Assembly (NCBI GenBank): GCA_022566215.1
Contig: JADFJJ010000001.1
Location: forward strand, 1-53,790
DNA length: 53,790 nt
Source: Pseudomonadota bacterium
GTDB lineage: Bacteria; Pseudomonadota; Alphaproteobacteria; Sphingomonadales; SMXR01
Direction: 5' to 3'
The notes under the pieces: model-generated
Told to the model about the DNA's origin: nothing
The model's database searches: none
What the model saw: only the letters and a program-made list of their open reading frames with translations
Made by a program: the position numbers and the translations under genes
Shown: in pieces, positions 41,232-50,384 of the stretch
Layout of the letters: every line of letters begins with the position of its first letter
Numbering within the stretch: the stretch's first letter is position 1

Positions 41232-43535
41232 ATGAAAATAGCCATCATAGGCGGCGGACCGGCGGGTCTTTATTTTGCCATTTCCATGAAACTCAGAAAA
41301 CCCGACTGTGAAGTTGAGATTTTTGAGCGCAACAAACCGGGCGATACTTTTGGCTGGGGGATAGTGTTTTCCGACCAGACGCTGGAGAATTTAGAAGCCA
41401 ACGATCCAAAAAGCGCTGAAGAAATGGCTGACAATTTTGCCCATTGGGACGACATTGACGTTCATTTCAAGGGAGAGGTCATCACCTCAGGCGGCCACGG
41501 GTTTATTGGTATCGGCCGTCTCAGGCTTCTGGAAATTCTCCAGGCGCGGGCAAAGGAGCTTGGGGTTAACCTTCATTTCGAACAGGAGATTGAGCCCGAA
41601 GACCTGGAAACCCGCTTCAAAGGGTATGACCTGATCATCGCTGCCGATGGAATCAACAGCAAAATCCGCATCGCTTATGAAAAAGAGTTTCAAGTTGACC
41701 GCGAGGTTCGGAAAAGCAAGTTCGTTTGGCTCGGCGTAAAAAAAGTGTTTAAGGCTTTCACCTTTATTTTCAAGGAAACCGAAAACGGCCTGATCTGGGT
41801 TCATGCCTACCGGTTCGACAAGGACACCTCCACTTTTATCGCTGAATGTTCGCCCGGGACTTGGAAAAATTTCGGCTTTGATAAAATGAACCCGGATGAA
41901 ACCAGCCGCGCGCTTGAGGAGCTGTTTACTGAATACCTCGACGGCCAAACCCTCATCAACAATGCCAAGCATTTGCGGAGTTCAGTGTGGCTGAACTTCA
42001 CCCGGATCTTAAGTGAGAAATGGTACCACAAGAACATCATCCTCCTCGGTGATGCGGCGCACACCGCACATTTCTCGATCGGTTCGGGAACCAAGCTCGG
42101 CTTTGAGGACGCGATCAAGCTGGCCGACGTTCTAACCACCTCAAAACTCCCACTGCTTGAGGCTTTGAAGCAATATCAGGAAGAACGCCATCTTGAGGTC
42201 ATCAAACTGCAATCGGCTGCCAGGAATTCCACCGAATGGTTCGAAAACGTTGAGCGCTATATTGATTTCGAGCCAACCCAGTTCGCCTACTCCCTTTTGA
42301 CCCGGAGCCAAAGGGTCAGCCATGAAAACCTTAGGCTTCGCGACCGGGATTGGCTGGAAGGGGTGGAAAAATGGTTCGCCAATCGCGCCTTCGGGAAAGC
42401 CGTCAACAAGCCGGTGCCGCCAATGTTCACACCCTTTAAGCTAAAGGACATGGAACTTAAAAATCGCATCGTGGTCTCACCCATGTGTATGTATTCCGCC
42501 GAAGACGGCCTGGTGAATGATTTCCATTTTGTCCATTACGGCTCGCGGGCCACTGGCGGCGCGGGCCTTGTTTATACGGAAATGACCGATATTTCGGCAG
42601 ACGGGCGCATCAGTCCCGGGTGCGCCGGGCTTTATAATGATGAGCACGTAAAAGCATGGAAACGGATTGTCGACTATGTCCACTATCATACCGGGGCCAA
42701 AATGGTGATTCAGCTGGCACACGCCGGGCGGAAAGGCTCCACCAAGCTGGTATGGGAAGGGATGGATGAGCCGCTGGATGACGGCAACTGGCCCCTGCTC
42801 GGACCCTCCCCAGTCCCCTGGGCCGAGGCCAACCAGGTTCCCCGCGCTATGACCCGGGATGATATGGATAAGGTCCGCGATGATTTTGTTGCCGCCACCA
42901 GACGGGCGATCGAGTGCGGGTTTGATATGGTCGAACTCCACGCCGCCCATGGTTATTTGCTCTCTTCCTTTATCACCCCGGTTTCAAATCAGCGGAATGA
43001 TGAATACGGCGGCTCCCTGGAAAACCGGCTTCGTTACCCCTTGGAGGTTTTCCGCGCCATGCGAGCTGTGTGGCCGGAAGAAAAGCCGATGTCAGTTCGG
43101 ATTTCAGCCACCGACTGGATTGGTGACAAGGGGGTTACGGCTGAAGATGCGGCTGTGATCGCCCGTGCCTTCAAGGATGCCGGCGCCGATATCATTGATG
43201 TGTCCGCCGGCCAAACCACCCCGGAGGCCAGACCGGTTTACGGGCGGATGTTCCAGACGCCTTTTTCCGACAAAATCAGGAATGAGGAAGAGTGCGCCAC
43301 CATGGCGGTCGGCAACATATATGAGGTTGATCACGTCAACTCGATCCTGATGGCCGGGCGCGCCGACCTTTGTGTTTTGGCCAGGCCCCATTTGATGGAC
43401 CCTTACTGGACGTTTCGCGCTGCCGCCGAACTTGGCTACCGTGATATCGACATCCCGCCGCAGTACTCTTCAGGCTTTGATCAGCTTGAGCGCAACCTTG
43501 CCCGCCAGGCGGACATGATGGTGATGAAGGCATGA
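41232..43535 (+). CDS. 2-Aminobenzoyl-CoA monooxygenase/reductase (FMO-OYE fusion)
   Basis: A two-domain flavoprotein of 767 residues. Residues 1 to about 390 are a class A flavin monooxygenase: [16 protein letters not shown] at the start, and [28 protein letters not shown] for FAD binding. From about 398 it is an old-yellow-enzyme domain: [36 protein letters not shown] and [14 protein letters not shown]. This fusion is known from aerobic anthranilate degradation through its CoA ester, where the first domain hydroxylates 2-aminobenzoyl-CoA with O2 and the second reduces the ring. Salicylyl-CoA 5-hydroxylase has the same layout and is the alternative. The aminobenzoate-CoA-type ligase and RidA-like gene in the operon favour the amino substrate. 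AGGAGG precedes the ATG, and the stop overlaps the next gene. Confidence 0.82.
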   Translation: MKIAIIGGGPAGLYFAISMKLRKPDCEVEIFERNKPGDTFGWGIVFSDQTLENLEANDPKSAEEMADNFAHWDDIDVHFKGEVITSGGHGFIGIGRLRLLEILQARAKELGVNLHFEQEIEPEDLETRFKGYDLIIAADGINSKIRIAYEKEFQVDREVRKSKFVWLGVKKVFKAFTFIFKETENGLIWVHAYRFDKDTSTFIAECSPGTWKNFGFDKMNPDETSRALEELFTEYLDGQTLINNAKHLRSSVWLNFTRILSEKWYHKNIILLGDAAHTAHFSIGSGTKLGFEDAIKLADVLTTSKLPLLEALKQYQEERHLEVIKLQSAARNSTEWFENVERYIDFEPTQFAYSLLTRSQRVSHENLRLRDRDWLEGVEKWFANRAFGKAVNKPVPPMFTPFKLKDMELKNRIVVSPMCMYSAEDGLVNDFHFVHYGSRATGGAGLVYTEMTDISADGRISPGCAGLYNDEHVKAWKRIVDYVHYHTGAKMVIQLAHAGRKGSTKLVWEGMDEPLDDGNWPLLGPSPVPWAEANQVPRAMTRDDMDKVRDDFVAATRRAIECGFDMVELHAAHGYLLSSFITPVSNQRNDEYGGSLENRLRYPLEVFRAMRAVWPEEKPMSVRISATDWIGDKGVTAEDAAVIARAFKDAGADIIDVSAGQTTPEARPVYGRMFQTPFSDKIRNEEECATMAVGNIYEVDHVNSILMAGRADLCVLARPHLMDPYWTFRAAAELGYRDIDIPPQYSSGFDQLERNLARQADMMVMKA

Positions 43536-44293
43536 ACGACTTTTCCAAACATCATGTCCTGATCACTGGCGGCGGTGGTGGTATCGGCCTGGCCATTGCA
43601 AAGGATTTTGCCGCCAGAGGCGCACACGTCAGCATTACCGGGCGTAATGAAAAGAAGCTTGAGGAAGCAGCTAAAACGTTGGCCAATAGCCAGTGGGCGG
43701 TGATGGACGTAAGCGATGAGGCCTCGGTAAAGAAGGCGCTTGCGGAATTGACTGAAAAATTTGGGCCGGTGACAATCCTCGTCAACAATGCCGGGATTGC
43801 CGCTTCCGCCCCGCTTGCCAAGATGGATCTGGAGCACTGGCAAAAAATGCTCGATGTTAACCTGACCGGGGCGTTCCTGGTAACCAGGGAGGTCGGCCCC
43901 GCCATGCAAAAACGAAAAGCCGGGCGGATTATCAATATCGCCAGTATCGCGGGATTGGAGGGCCTGGCCTACACTTCCGCCTATTGTGCTTCCAAGCATG
44001 GGCTGGTGGGCTTTACCCGCGCGCTGGCCGATGAGCTCAAAAAAGATTCGGTGACCGTGAACGCGGTTTGCCCTGGCTTTACCCGAACTGGAATGGTTGA
44101 CCGTGCCGCCGAGAACATTATGGCGAAAACCGGAATGAGCCGCGGCCAGGCGCTGGCGGAACTTGTTAAACTGAACGCTGGCGGGCGCATGATTGAACCG
44201 GAGGAGGTGGCCAAGGTTGTCCTGGAACTGGCCTCGGACGAAGCGGCGGACAAGACCGGGTTGACCATTCCCATCACCGGGGAGGATAGTTAA
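43532..44293 (+). CDS. SDR-family 3-hydroxyacyl-CoA dehydrogenase
   Basis: A classical short-chain dehydrogenase of 253 residues: [14 protein letters not shown] (TGxxxGxG), VNNAGIAAS (NNAG), INIASIAG (catalytic Ser) and [14 protein letters not shown] (YxxxK). Its ATG overlaps the stop of the flavoprotein as ATGA. In this pathway it would oxidise a hydroxyacyl-CoA or hydroxylated alicyclic CoA ester after ring reduction. The exact step is inferred from context. AbmB-like 3-hydroxyacyl-CoA dehydrogenase is my best guess, but no symbol is given because SDR sequences do not settle the substrate. Confidence 0.75.
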   Translation: MNDFSKHHVLITGGGGGIGLAIAKDFAARGAHVSITGRNEKKLEEAAKTLANSQWAVMDVSDEASVKKALAELTEKFGPVTILVNNAGIAASAPLAKMDLEHWQKMLDVNLTGAFLVTREVGPAMQKRKAGRIINIASIAGLEGLAYTSAYCASKHGLVGFTRALADELKKDSVTVNAVCPGFTRTGMVDRAAENIMAKTGMSRGQALAELVKLNAGGRMIEPEEVAKVVLELASDEAADKTGLTIPITGEDS

Positions 44294-44294
44294 C

Positions 44295-44786
44295 ATGCCA
44301 TTATCCCCGGTCATGGAAAGGGAAGAAATCCCGGCCGGTAAGGAGGCGCTTCGGTTGTGGTTGCAGCTGCTGACCCTGACAACCATGGTGGAGAAAAAAA
44401 TCCGCCGAAAATTAAGCGACGAATTTGAAACCACCCTGCCGCGCTTCGATGTAATGGCGACGCTTGATCGCACAAATGGCAAAATGACCATGGGTGAACT
44501 TTCCAAAAAGCTCCTGGTTTCCAAGGGCAACGTCACCTGGGTAGTATCATCTCTGGTAAACCAGGGGTTGGTCAAAAGGGAGCAAGGCAAAAATGACAAG
44601 CGCACCCATTACCTGAGCCTGACGGTCAAGGGCCGGCGCGAATTTGAAGCCCAGGCCAGAGCCCACAGAAGATGGGTAATGGATATTTTTTCCGGTTTGA
44701 ATGAACAGGAAATGATTAAAATGACCAAAAAGCTTTCAAAACTGAAAGAGGCCGCGAAACTCAACCAAACGGGGAAAAAGGCATGA
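44295..44786 (+). CDS. MarR-family transcriptional regulator
   Basis: A 163-residue winged-helix regulator of the MarR family. The helix-turn-helix and wing read [47 protein letters not shown]; the [10 protein letters not shown] wing is typical. Helices before and after form the dimer interface and the ligand cleft. It lies within the catabolic operon, one base after the SDR stop, and overlaps the enoyl-CoA hydratase start. It would sense an aryl-CoA such as 2-aminobenzoyl-CoA, as other MarR regulators in aromatic pathways do, and bind the palindrome at 41193-41206 (inference). Confidence 0.87.
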   Translation: MPLSPVMEREEIPAGKEALRLWLQLLTLTTMVEKKIRRKLSDEFETTLPRFDVMATLDRTNGKMTMGELSKKLLVSKGNVTWVVSSLVNQGLVKREQGKNDKRTHYLSLTVKGRREFEAQARAHRRWVMDIFSGLNEQEMIKMTKKLSKLKEAAKLNQTGKKA

Positions 44787-45592
44787 ACCCTGAAACTTAC
44801 AATGCGAAACATTTCAAATGGGATTTTCGTGATGGCATCGCAACCATCACCCTGAATCGCCCGGAAAAAAAGAACCCGCTGACGTTCGAATCCTACGCTG
44901 AGCTTCGGGATACCTTCCGCGCGCTTGGCGAAAACCGCACTGTAAGGGCCGTAATCCTGACCGGTGCCGGGGGAAACTTCTGCTCCGGCGGTGACGTCCA
45001 CGAAATTATCGGCCCACTGGTCAAAATGGACCATAAAGAACTGCTGGACTTTACCCAAATGACCGGCGATGTGGTCAAAGCCATGCTGCACAGCGCCCAG
45101 CCTATTATAGCCGCTGTGGATGGTATTTGCGTTGGCGCGGGAGCAATTCTGGCGATGGCCTCAGACATCCGCCTTGCGACGCCCGAGGCCAAGACCGCAT
45201 TCCTCTTTAATAAAGTCGGCCTTGCCGGGTGTGACATGGGAGCATGCGCGATGCTGCCCCGGATCATCGGCCAGGGCCGTGCGGCAGAGCTCCTCTATCT
45301 CGGCCGTGTCATGTCAGCGGAGGAAGGCTTTGACTGGGGCTTTTTCAATCGCCTAGTTAAAACCGAAGATTTGATGGCGGAAACAAGGACTTTCGCCGAA
45401 AAAATCGCCAAAGGGCCACCGCTTGCCAACAGCGTAACCAAGAAGCAGTTGCTGCGGGAGTGGGACATGGGCTTGCTGGAAGCTATTGACGAGGAAGCAG
45501 TTGAGCAGGCGAAGTTGATGAAAACAAACGATTTCCGGCGTGCTTATGAGGCATTTGTCAAAAAGGAAAAGCCGGAATTCAAGGGAGACTAG
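44783..45592 (+). CDS. Enoyl-CoA hydratase/isomerase family protein
   Basis: A crotonase-fold protein of 269 residues. The oxyanion-hole segments are [15 protein letters not shown] and [21 protein letters not shown], followed by [24 protein letters not shown]. One of the usual acidic catalytic residues in that last region seems replaced (GCDMGAC where GLxPxxG is common), so a hydrolase or isomerase activity should be kept in mind; ring cleavage of a cyclic CoA ester is a possible role. Its ATG overlaps the MarR stop by four bases. The neighbour is an acyl-CoA dehydrogenase, as in other CoA-dependent anthranilate clusters. Confidence 0.78.
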   Translation: MNPETYNAKHFKWDFRDGIATITLNRPEKKNPLTFESYAELRDTFRALGENRTVRAVILTGAGGNFCSGGDVHEIIGPLVKMDHKELLDFTQMTGDVVKAMLHSAQPIIAAVDGICVGAGAILAMASDIRLATPEAKTAFLFNKVGLAGCDMGACAMLPRIIGQGRAAELLYLGRVMSAEEGFDWGFFNRLVKTEDLMAETRTFAEKIAKGPPLANSVTKKQLLREWDMGLLEAIDEEAVEQAKLMKTNDFRRAYEAFVKKEKPEFKGD

Positions 45593-45595
45593 GAC

Positions 45596-46762
45596 ATGCA
45601 CGATTATCTGAACTGGCCTTTTTTTGAGAACCACCACCGGGTTTTAGCCCAGGATATTGACGCTTGGGCAGACCAGACCCTGACCCCCTTGGCTGGAAAG
45701 GCGGAAGGCGATGTCGATGACTTGTGCAAGACCCTGGTCGGCGAACTGAGCAAGGGCGGCTGGCTGGATTACGTTGTCCCGAAAGCGTATGGCGGGAAAT
45801 TTGAGGAGTTTGACGTTCGCTCGCTTTGTATTATCCGCGAAACCCTGGCCCGGCATTTAGGCCTCGCGGATTTCACCTTCGCCCTGCAGGGACTTGGTTC
45901 CGGCGCCATAACGCTGTTTGGAACCAATGACCAGAAGCAAAAATACCTGCCTGATGTCAGGGGGGCCAAGAAAATTGCCGCCTTTGCGCTGACCGAACCA
46001 AAAGCTGGATCAGACGCCGCCAACCTTTCAATGACGGCCAAGGAAATGGGTGACCATTATATTCTCGACGGCCAGAAGACCCTGATTTCGAACGGCGGCA
46101 TTGCTGATTACTACACTGTCTTTGCCCGCACCGGTGAGGCCGATGGCGCCAAGGGCATCAGTGCCTTTTTGGTTGACGCTGATACCCCCGGACTTGAAGT
46201 GGCTGAGCGGATAGAAGTGATGGCCCCGCATCCACTGGCACGCCTGAAATTTTCAGGCGTCAAGGTTCCAAAGGAAAACCTTATAGGGAAGCCGGGAGAG
46301 GGGTTCAAGGTGGCGATGGCAACCCTTGATGTGTTCCGGATTTCTGTGGCGGCCGCGGCGCTCGGTTTTGCCAAGTGCGGGCTGATCAAGGCCGGCAAGC
46401 GGGCGAAAAGCCGAAAAATGTTTGGCGTCCCAATGTCGGAATTGCAAATGCTGCAGGCGATGCTGGCAGAAATGGTTATGGATGTCGAGGCCTCGGCGCT
46501 TCTGATCTACCGCGCCGCGTGGAAGCGCGACGTTAAAAAAGTCCGCGTCACCAAGGAAGCCGCAATGGCCAAACTGTTCGCGACCGAAGCGGCGCAAAGG
46601 GTGGTCGACAAAGCGGTCCAAATCTGGGGAGGCATGGGGGTGGTGAAGGGCCAGACGGTCGAGCACCTTTACCGAGAGGTCCGCGCGCTTCGTATCTACG
46701 AGGGGGCATCAGAAGTTCAGAAGATCATCATTGCCCGGAAGTTCCTTGAGAGCTTGAAGTAA
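45596..46762 (+). CDS. Acyl-CoA dehydrogenase
   Basis: A 388-residue FAD-dependent acyl-CoA dehydrogenase. The family signatures are FALTEPKAGSDAANL (FAD and substrate contacts) and IWGGMGVVKGQTVEHLYREVRALRIYEGASEVQKIII near the C-terminus, where IYEGASE would supply the catalytic glutamate. It starts three bases after the hydratase stop, and the ligase ATG follows its own stop directly (TAAATG). It would oxidise a saturated dicarboxylic or alicyclic CoA ester of the 2-aminobenzoyl-CoA route. Electrons would go to an ETF that is not encoded here. Confidence 0.87.
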   Translation: MHDYLNWPFFENHHRVLAQDIDAWADQTLTPLAGKAEGDVDDLCKTLVGELSKGGWLDYVVPKAYGGKFEEFDVRSLCIIRETLARHLGLADFTFALQGLGSGAITLFGTNDQKQKYLPDVRGAKKIAAFALTEPKAGSDAANLSMTAKEMGDHYILDGQKTLISNGGIADYYTVFARTGEADGAKGISAFLVDADTPGLEVAERIEVMAPHPLARLKFSGVKVPKENLIGKPGEGFKVAMATLDVFRISVAAAALGFAKCGLIKAGKRAKSRKMFGVPMSELQMLQAMLAEMVMDVEASALLIYRAAWKRDVKKVRVTKEAAMAKLFATEAAQRVVDKAVQIWGGMGVVKGQTVEHLYREVRALRIYEGASEVQKIIIARKFLESLK

Positions 46763-48370
46763 ATGGCTGCAATCAAGACCGCATTGAGAGACACCTTTGT
46801 CATTGATAACCTGCCGTCACAAGAGGCGTGGCCGGATCTGGTATTCGACGTTCCAGAGGTTAAGTATCCGGAATATTTGAACGTTGCTTCAGCGCTTCTG
46901 AAAAATGATCCGGCCGGTATTGCCATTCGCTCAGAAGGGCAGACCTGGACGTACCGGGAAGTGGATGAAATCTCCAATAAAATCGCCCGGGTGCTAGTTG
47001 AGAACATGAGATTGGTCCCCGGCAACCGGGTTCTACTCCGCGCTCCCAACAGTCCGATGATGGCGGCTTGCTGGCTTGCGGTCCTCAAAGCCGGAGGGGT
47101 GGTGGTCGCAACCATGCCGTTGTTGCGTTCGGTTGAACTTTTTAAGGTTCTCGAAAAAGCCAGGGTCAGTCACGCGCTCTGTGATTCCCGGATGATGAAC
47201 GAGCTTCTGGATGCCAAGGCCAAAAGCAAAACCCTTCGAACCATCATGACCTTTGAAGACGGCGACCTTGAGCAGCAGATGAAGAGTAAACCAAGTGATT
47301 TTGATGCGCTCAAAACTTACTCCCACGACCCGGCGATCCTGGCCTTTACGTCGGGAACCACCGGAAAACCCAAAGCGTGTATTCATTTCCACAGCGACGT
47401 CATGGCGATGGCCGATACCTTTTCGCGCTATATTCTAAAGCCTGAAGGCGATGAGGTTTTTGCCGGCACACCGCCGCTGTCTTTTACCTTCGGGCTGGGA
47501 GGAATGCTTGTGTTTCCATTCGCGGTTGGCGCCTCGTCTGTCTTAAACTCTGCAAAAGGGATCGAGGCGATGGCAAGGGATATCGAAACCTTCAAGGTGA
47601 CGACTCTGTTCACATCGCCAACCGCTTACCGGGCGTTGCTTGGATTTACAGGCAAGTACGATTTCAGTTCCCTGAAAAAATGCGTCAGTGCCGGGGAAAC
47701 TCTTTCGAAAGTCACTTCAGATGCGTGGTTAAAGGCGACCGGGGTTCGCCCGATTGACGGAATTGGCTCGACCGAAATGATCCATATCTTCATTTCGGCC
47801 TCAGGTGATGATATCCGCCCCGGGGCAACCGGAAAGCCGGTGCCGGGGTTCAGGGCTGCGATCCTGGATGATAATTATGAACCGCTGCCGCCGGGAAATA
47901 CTGGCTTCCTTGGCATCAAGGGACCCATCGGATGCCGCTATCTCGATGATCAGCGGCAAAGCGATTACGTCAAAGGCGGCTGGAACGTGACAGGAGATAT
48001 TTTTCGCCAGGACAGGGATGATTATTTCTGGTTCAAGTCGCGCTCAGACGACATAATCATCTCTAGCGGTTACAATATCTCAGGGCCCGAGGTTGAGGAT
48101 TCACTTCTTGCCCATGAAGCTGTTTTTGAATGCGCAGTGGTGGCGTCTCCAGATGAAAAGCGCGGATCGATCGTCAAGGCCTTTGTGGTGTTGGAAAACA
48201 GCACCGACGCCTCGGACGAAACGGTCAAAGCATTACAAGATCATGTCAAGGCGACCATTGCGCCTTACAAGTACCCGCGCACGATCGAATTTTTAAAGAA
48301 GCTTCCAAAAACCGAAACCGGCAAAATCCAACGCTTCAAACTGCGCGCAAAAGAGGCCGGAAAGGACTGA
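46763..48370 (+). CDS. 2-Aminobenzoate-CoA ligase
   Basis: An AMP-forming ligase of 535 residues, of the benzoate/2-aminobenzoate-CoA ligase group. The opening, TFVIDNLPSQEAWPDLVFDVPEVKYPEYLNVASALL, resembles 2-aminobenzoate-CoA ligases as I remember them. Core motifs are AFTSGTTGKPKACIHFHSD (A3), GIGSTEMIHIF (A5), WNVTGDIFRQD (A7), FKSRSDDIIISSGYNISGPEVE (A8) and PKTETGKIQRFKL (A10 lysine). It would activate anthranilate to 2-aminobenzoyl-CoA, the substrate of the FMO-OYE fusion five genes upstream. Salicylate or benzoate cannot be excluded. It is part of the continuous operon and shows no frame problems. Confidence 0.82.
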   Translation: MAAIKTALRDTFVIDNLPSQEAWPDLVFDVPEVKYPEYLNVASALLKNDPAGIAIRSEGQTWTYREVDEISNKIARVLVENMRLVPGNRVLLRAPNSPMMAACWLAVLKAGGVVVATMPLLRSVELFKVLEKARVSHALCDSRMMNELLDAKAKSKTLRTIMTFEDGDLEQQMKSKPSDFDALKTYSHDPAILAFTSGTTGKPKACIHFHSDVMAMADTFSRYILKPEGDEVFAGTPPLSFTFGLGGMLVFPFAVGASSVLNSAKGIEAMARDIETFKVTTLFTSPTAYRALLGFTGKYDFSSLKKCVSAGETLSKVTSDAWLKATGVRPIDGIGSTEMIHIFISASGDDIRPGATGKPVPGFRAAILDDNYEPLPPGNTGFLGIKGPIGCRYLDDQRQSDYVKGGWNVTGDIFRQDRDDYFWFKSRSDDIIISSGYNISGPEVEDSLLAHEAVFECAVVASPDEKRGSIVKAFVVLENSTDASDETVKALQDHVKATIAPYKYPRTIEFLKKLPKTETGKIQRFKLRAKEAGKD

Positions 48371-48372
48371 TC

Positions 48373-48801
48373 ATGAAAGAGTTTTATTATTCCAAGAAAG
48401 TCCGTTTTGGCCATACCGACCCGGCCGGAATCGTTTTTTATCCGCGCTATTTCGAAATGATCAACGAGGCGATCGAGGACTGGTTCGAGATCCTCGGATA
48501 TTCCTTTGAGGACATGCACTTGGAACAGAAATTTGGGGTCCCGATGGTCCATATCGAGGCGGATTTCGCCCGCGCTAGCCGCATCGGCGATGACCTGGAT
48601 TTTTGTCTTAAGGCCGTAAAACTGGGACGTTCATCGCTCGAGATTGAAATAACGGTGACCTGTAAAGGGAAACACCGCTTCAGGACTAAAGGCACCATGG
48701 CTAACGTCAATTTGACCGAGGGCAGAGCGGTCCCGTGGCCGGAAGCGTTCAGGAAAATTATACAGGATTGGCTTCCCAGTGAAGGAAAGGATGTATCATG
48801 A
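48373..48801 (+). CDS. 4-Hydroxybenzoyl-CoA-type thioesterase (hotdog fold)
   Basis: A 142-residue hotdog-fold thioesterase of the Pseudomonas 4-hydroxybenzoyl-CoA thioesterase group. The N-terminal VRFGHTDPAGIVFYPRYFEM contains the catalytic aspartate (D16 or nearby), and VPMVHIEADFARASRIGDDL follows. In CoA-dependent aromatic operons such enzymes usually rescue CoA from dead-end aryl-CoA esters. It begins two bases after the ligase stop, and its own stop overlaps the RidA-like gene. The substrate is inferred, not shown. Confidence 0.85.
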   Translation: MKEFYYSKKVRFGHTDPAGIVFYPRYFEMINEAIEDWFEILGYSFEDMHLEQKFGVPMVHIEADFARASRIGDDLDFCLKAVKLGRSSLEIEITVTCKGKHRFRTKGTMANVNLTEGRAVPWPEAFRKIIQDWLPSEGKDVS

Positions 48802-49190
48802 AAATATTGTTGCCGGAGGGCTGGCCCCGGCCAAAGGGATATTCTAACGGTATCGCGACAGGGGGGCGGATGATCTTCACTTCCGGCCAAGTGGGCTGGA
48901 ATGAAAATGAAGAGTTCGAGGCTGAGGATCTTGCCGGCCAGGTGCGACAAACCCTGCTGAACACCCTGGCAGTCTTGAGAGAGGGCGGCGCCGGTCCGAA
49001 GCATATTGTCCGCATGACCTGGTATATCACCGACAAGCAGGAATACCTCGATAACCTGAAAGATATTGGCGCGGCTTACCGTGAGGTTATTGGCGGACAT
49101 TATCCGGCTATGGCCTTGCTGGAGGTTAAAAGCCTTCTTGAAGACGGCGCCAAAGTGGAAATCGAAATAACCGCCGTGGTGGAGAACTAG
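48798..49190 (+). CDS. RidA-family protein lacking the catalytic arginine
   Basis: A 130-residue YjgF/YER057c/RidA-family protein: GRMIFTSGQVGWN, VRQTLLNTLAVLREGGA and VRMTWYITDKQEYLDNLKDIGAAYREVIGGHYPAMALLEV. Canonical RidA deaminases have Arg105 in a PAR motif that binds the imine carboxylate. Here residue 105 is Met (HYPAMALLEV), so it probably does not hydrolyse 2-aminoacrylate. In a 2-aminobenzoyl-CoA operon it may handle a cyclic enamine or imine CoA ester that has no free carboxylate next to the nitrogen, which would remove the need for that arginine (inference). It overlaps the thioesterase stop by four bases. Confidence 0.82.
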   Translation: MKILLPEGWPRPKGYSNGIATGGRMIFTSGQVGWNENEEFEAEDLAGQVRQTLLNTLAVLREGGAGPKHIVRMTWYITDKQEYLDNLKDIGAAYREVIGGHYPAMALLEVKSLLEDGAKVEIEITAVVEN

Positions 49191-49193
49191 GGT

Positions 49194-50384
49194 TTGACCG
49201 AAGCCTTTTTGATAGACGGGATCAGAACCCCGATCGGACGCTTTGGCGGGGCTCTATTATCCCTCCGTCCCGACGATTTAGCCGCGCATGGTATCCGGGG
49301 CTTGATGGCGCGTCATGAAAGTGTGGATTGGACGCGCACCGATGAAGTGATCCTGGGCTGCGCCAACCAAGCGGGCGAGGACAGCCGCAACATCGCCCGG
49401 ATGGCCGTTCTTTTGTCTGGTCTTGCGGTCAGCGTTCCCGGGGTGACGGTCAACCGGCTTTGCGCGTCTGGCCTTGAGGCGGTGGCGGAGGCGGCGCGAC
49501 GCATCAAGCTTGAAGAGGCCGATCTGGTTATTGCCGGCGGGGTCGAAAGTATGTCGCGTGCGCCGTTGGTGATGCCCAAGGGTACCGACCCGAAAGCCTC
49601 CAAGGCCGAGGTTTACGATTCGACCATCGGCTGGCGGTTTATCAATCAGGAAATGCACCGGCTTTTTGGTACCGATTCAATGCCGGAGACCGCCGAGAAC
49701 CTGGCCGGGGAATTTGGCATCAGCCGTGAGGATCAGGACGCCTATGCCCACCGCTCGCAAATGCGTACCAAGGCAGCGCGCAAACGTGGGTTTTTTAAGG
49801 ATGAGATCGTCCCGGTCGAGACCGAGGAAGGGCTGGTTTCAGAGGATGAACACCCGCGGCCAACAACAACGCTGGAAAAACTGGCCGCCCTTGATACCCC
49901 TTTCCGAAAGGGCGGAGTGGTAACAGCAGGCAATGCCTCCGGCATCAATGACGGTGCCGCGGCTTTATTGGTTGGTTCCGAAAAAGCTATCAGGGATTAC
50001 GGCCTGAAACCCCTGGCGCGGATTATCGCCTCAGAGGCTATTGGTGTCGAGCCCCGGATTATGGGCATCGGCCCGGTCCCGGCAACTGGCAAGATAATGG
50101 CGCGAACCGGTTTATCCCTAAAGGACATGGATGTGATTGAGATCAACGAAGCCTTCGCCGTCCAGGTTCTGGCTTGTTTGAGGGAACTGGGAATCAAGGA
50201 TGATGCGGGCCACGTCAACCCGAACGGCGGAGCGATTGCGCTGGGCCATCCTTTGGGGATGAGCGGGGCAAGGCTGGCGCTGACCGCGGCGCGGGAATTG
50301 AATGCGAGAGGCGGAAAATACGCCCTTGTCACCATGTGTGTGGGCGTTGGCCAGGGTCAGGCGATGATGCTGGAGAGGGCTTAA
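49194..50384 (+). CDS. Acetyl-CoA acyltransferase, PcaF/PaaJ-like thiolase
   Basis: A 396-residue thiolase close to beta-ketoadipyl-CoA thiolases. The nucleophile is in NRLCASGLEAV, the histidine in NPNGGAIALGHPLGMSGAR, NEAFAVQ is present, and the second cysteine is in TMCVGVGQGQA. It starts at a TTG with GGAG nine bases upstream, three bases after the RidA-like stop. It would finish the operon's beta-oxidation by releasing acetyl-CoA from a 3-oxoadipyl- or 3-oxopimelyl-CoA-like intermediate. Its TAA overlaps the TAA of the opposing FadJ-like gene in the tetranucleotide TTAA. Confidence 0.88.
   Translation: MTEAFLIDGIRTPIGRFGGALLSLRPDDLAAHGIRGLMARHESVDWTRTDEVILGCANQAGEDSRNIARMAVLLSGLAVSVPGVTVNRLCASGLEAVAEAARRIKLEEADLVIAGGVESMSRAPLVMPKGTDPKASKAEVYDSTIGWRFINQEMHRLFGTDSMPETAENLAGEFGISREDQDAYAHRSQMRTKAARKRGFFKDEIVPVETEEGLVSEDEHPRPTTTLEKLAALDTPFRKGGVVTAGNASGINDGAAALLVGSEKAIRDYGLKPLARIIASEAIGVEPRIMGIGPVPATGKIMARTGLSLKDMDVIEINEAFAVQVLACLRELGIKDDAGHVNPNGGAIALGHPLGMSGARLALTAARELNARGGKYALVTMCVGVGQGQAMMLERA

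Noticed and set aside
43481-44605. 374-aa minus-strand ORF
   Set aside because: It is antisense to the SDR and MarR genes, both of which have full family motifs and coupled starts.
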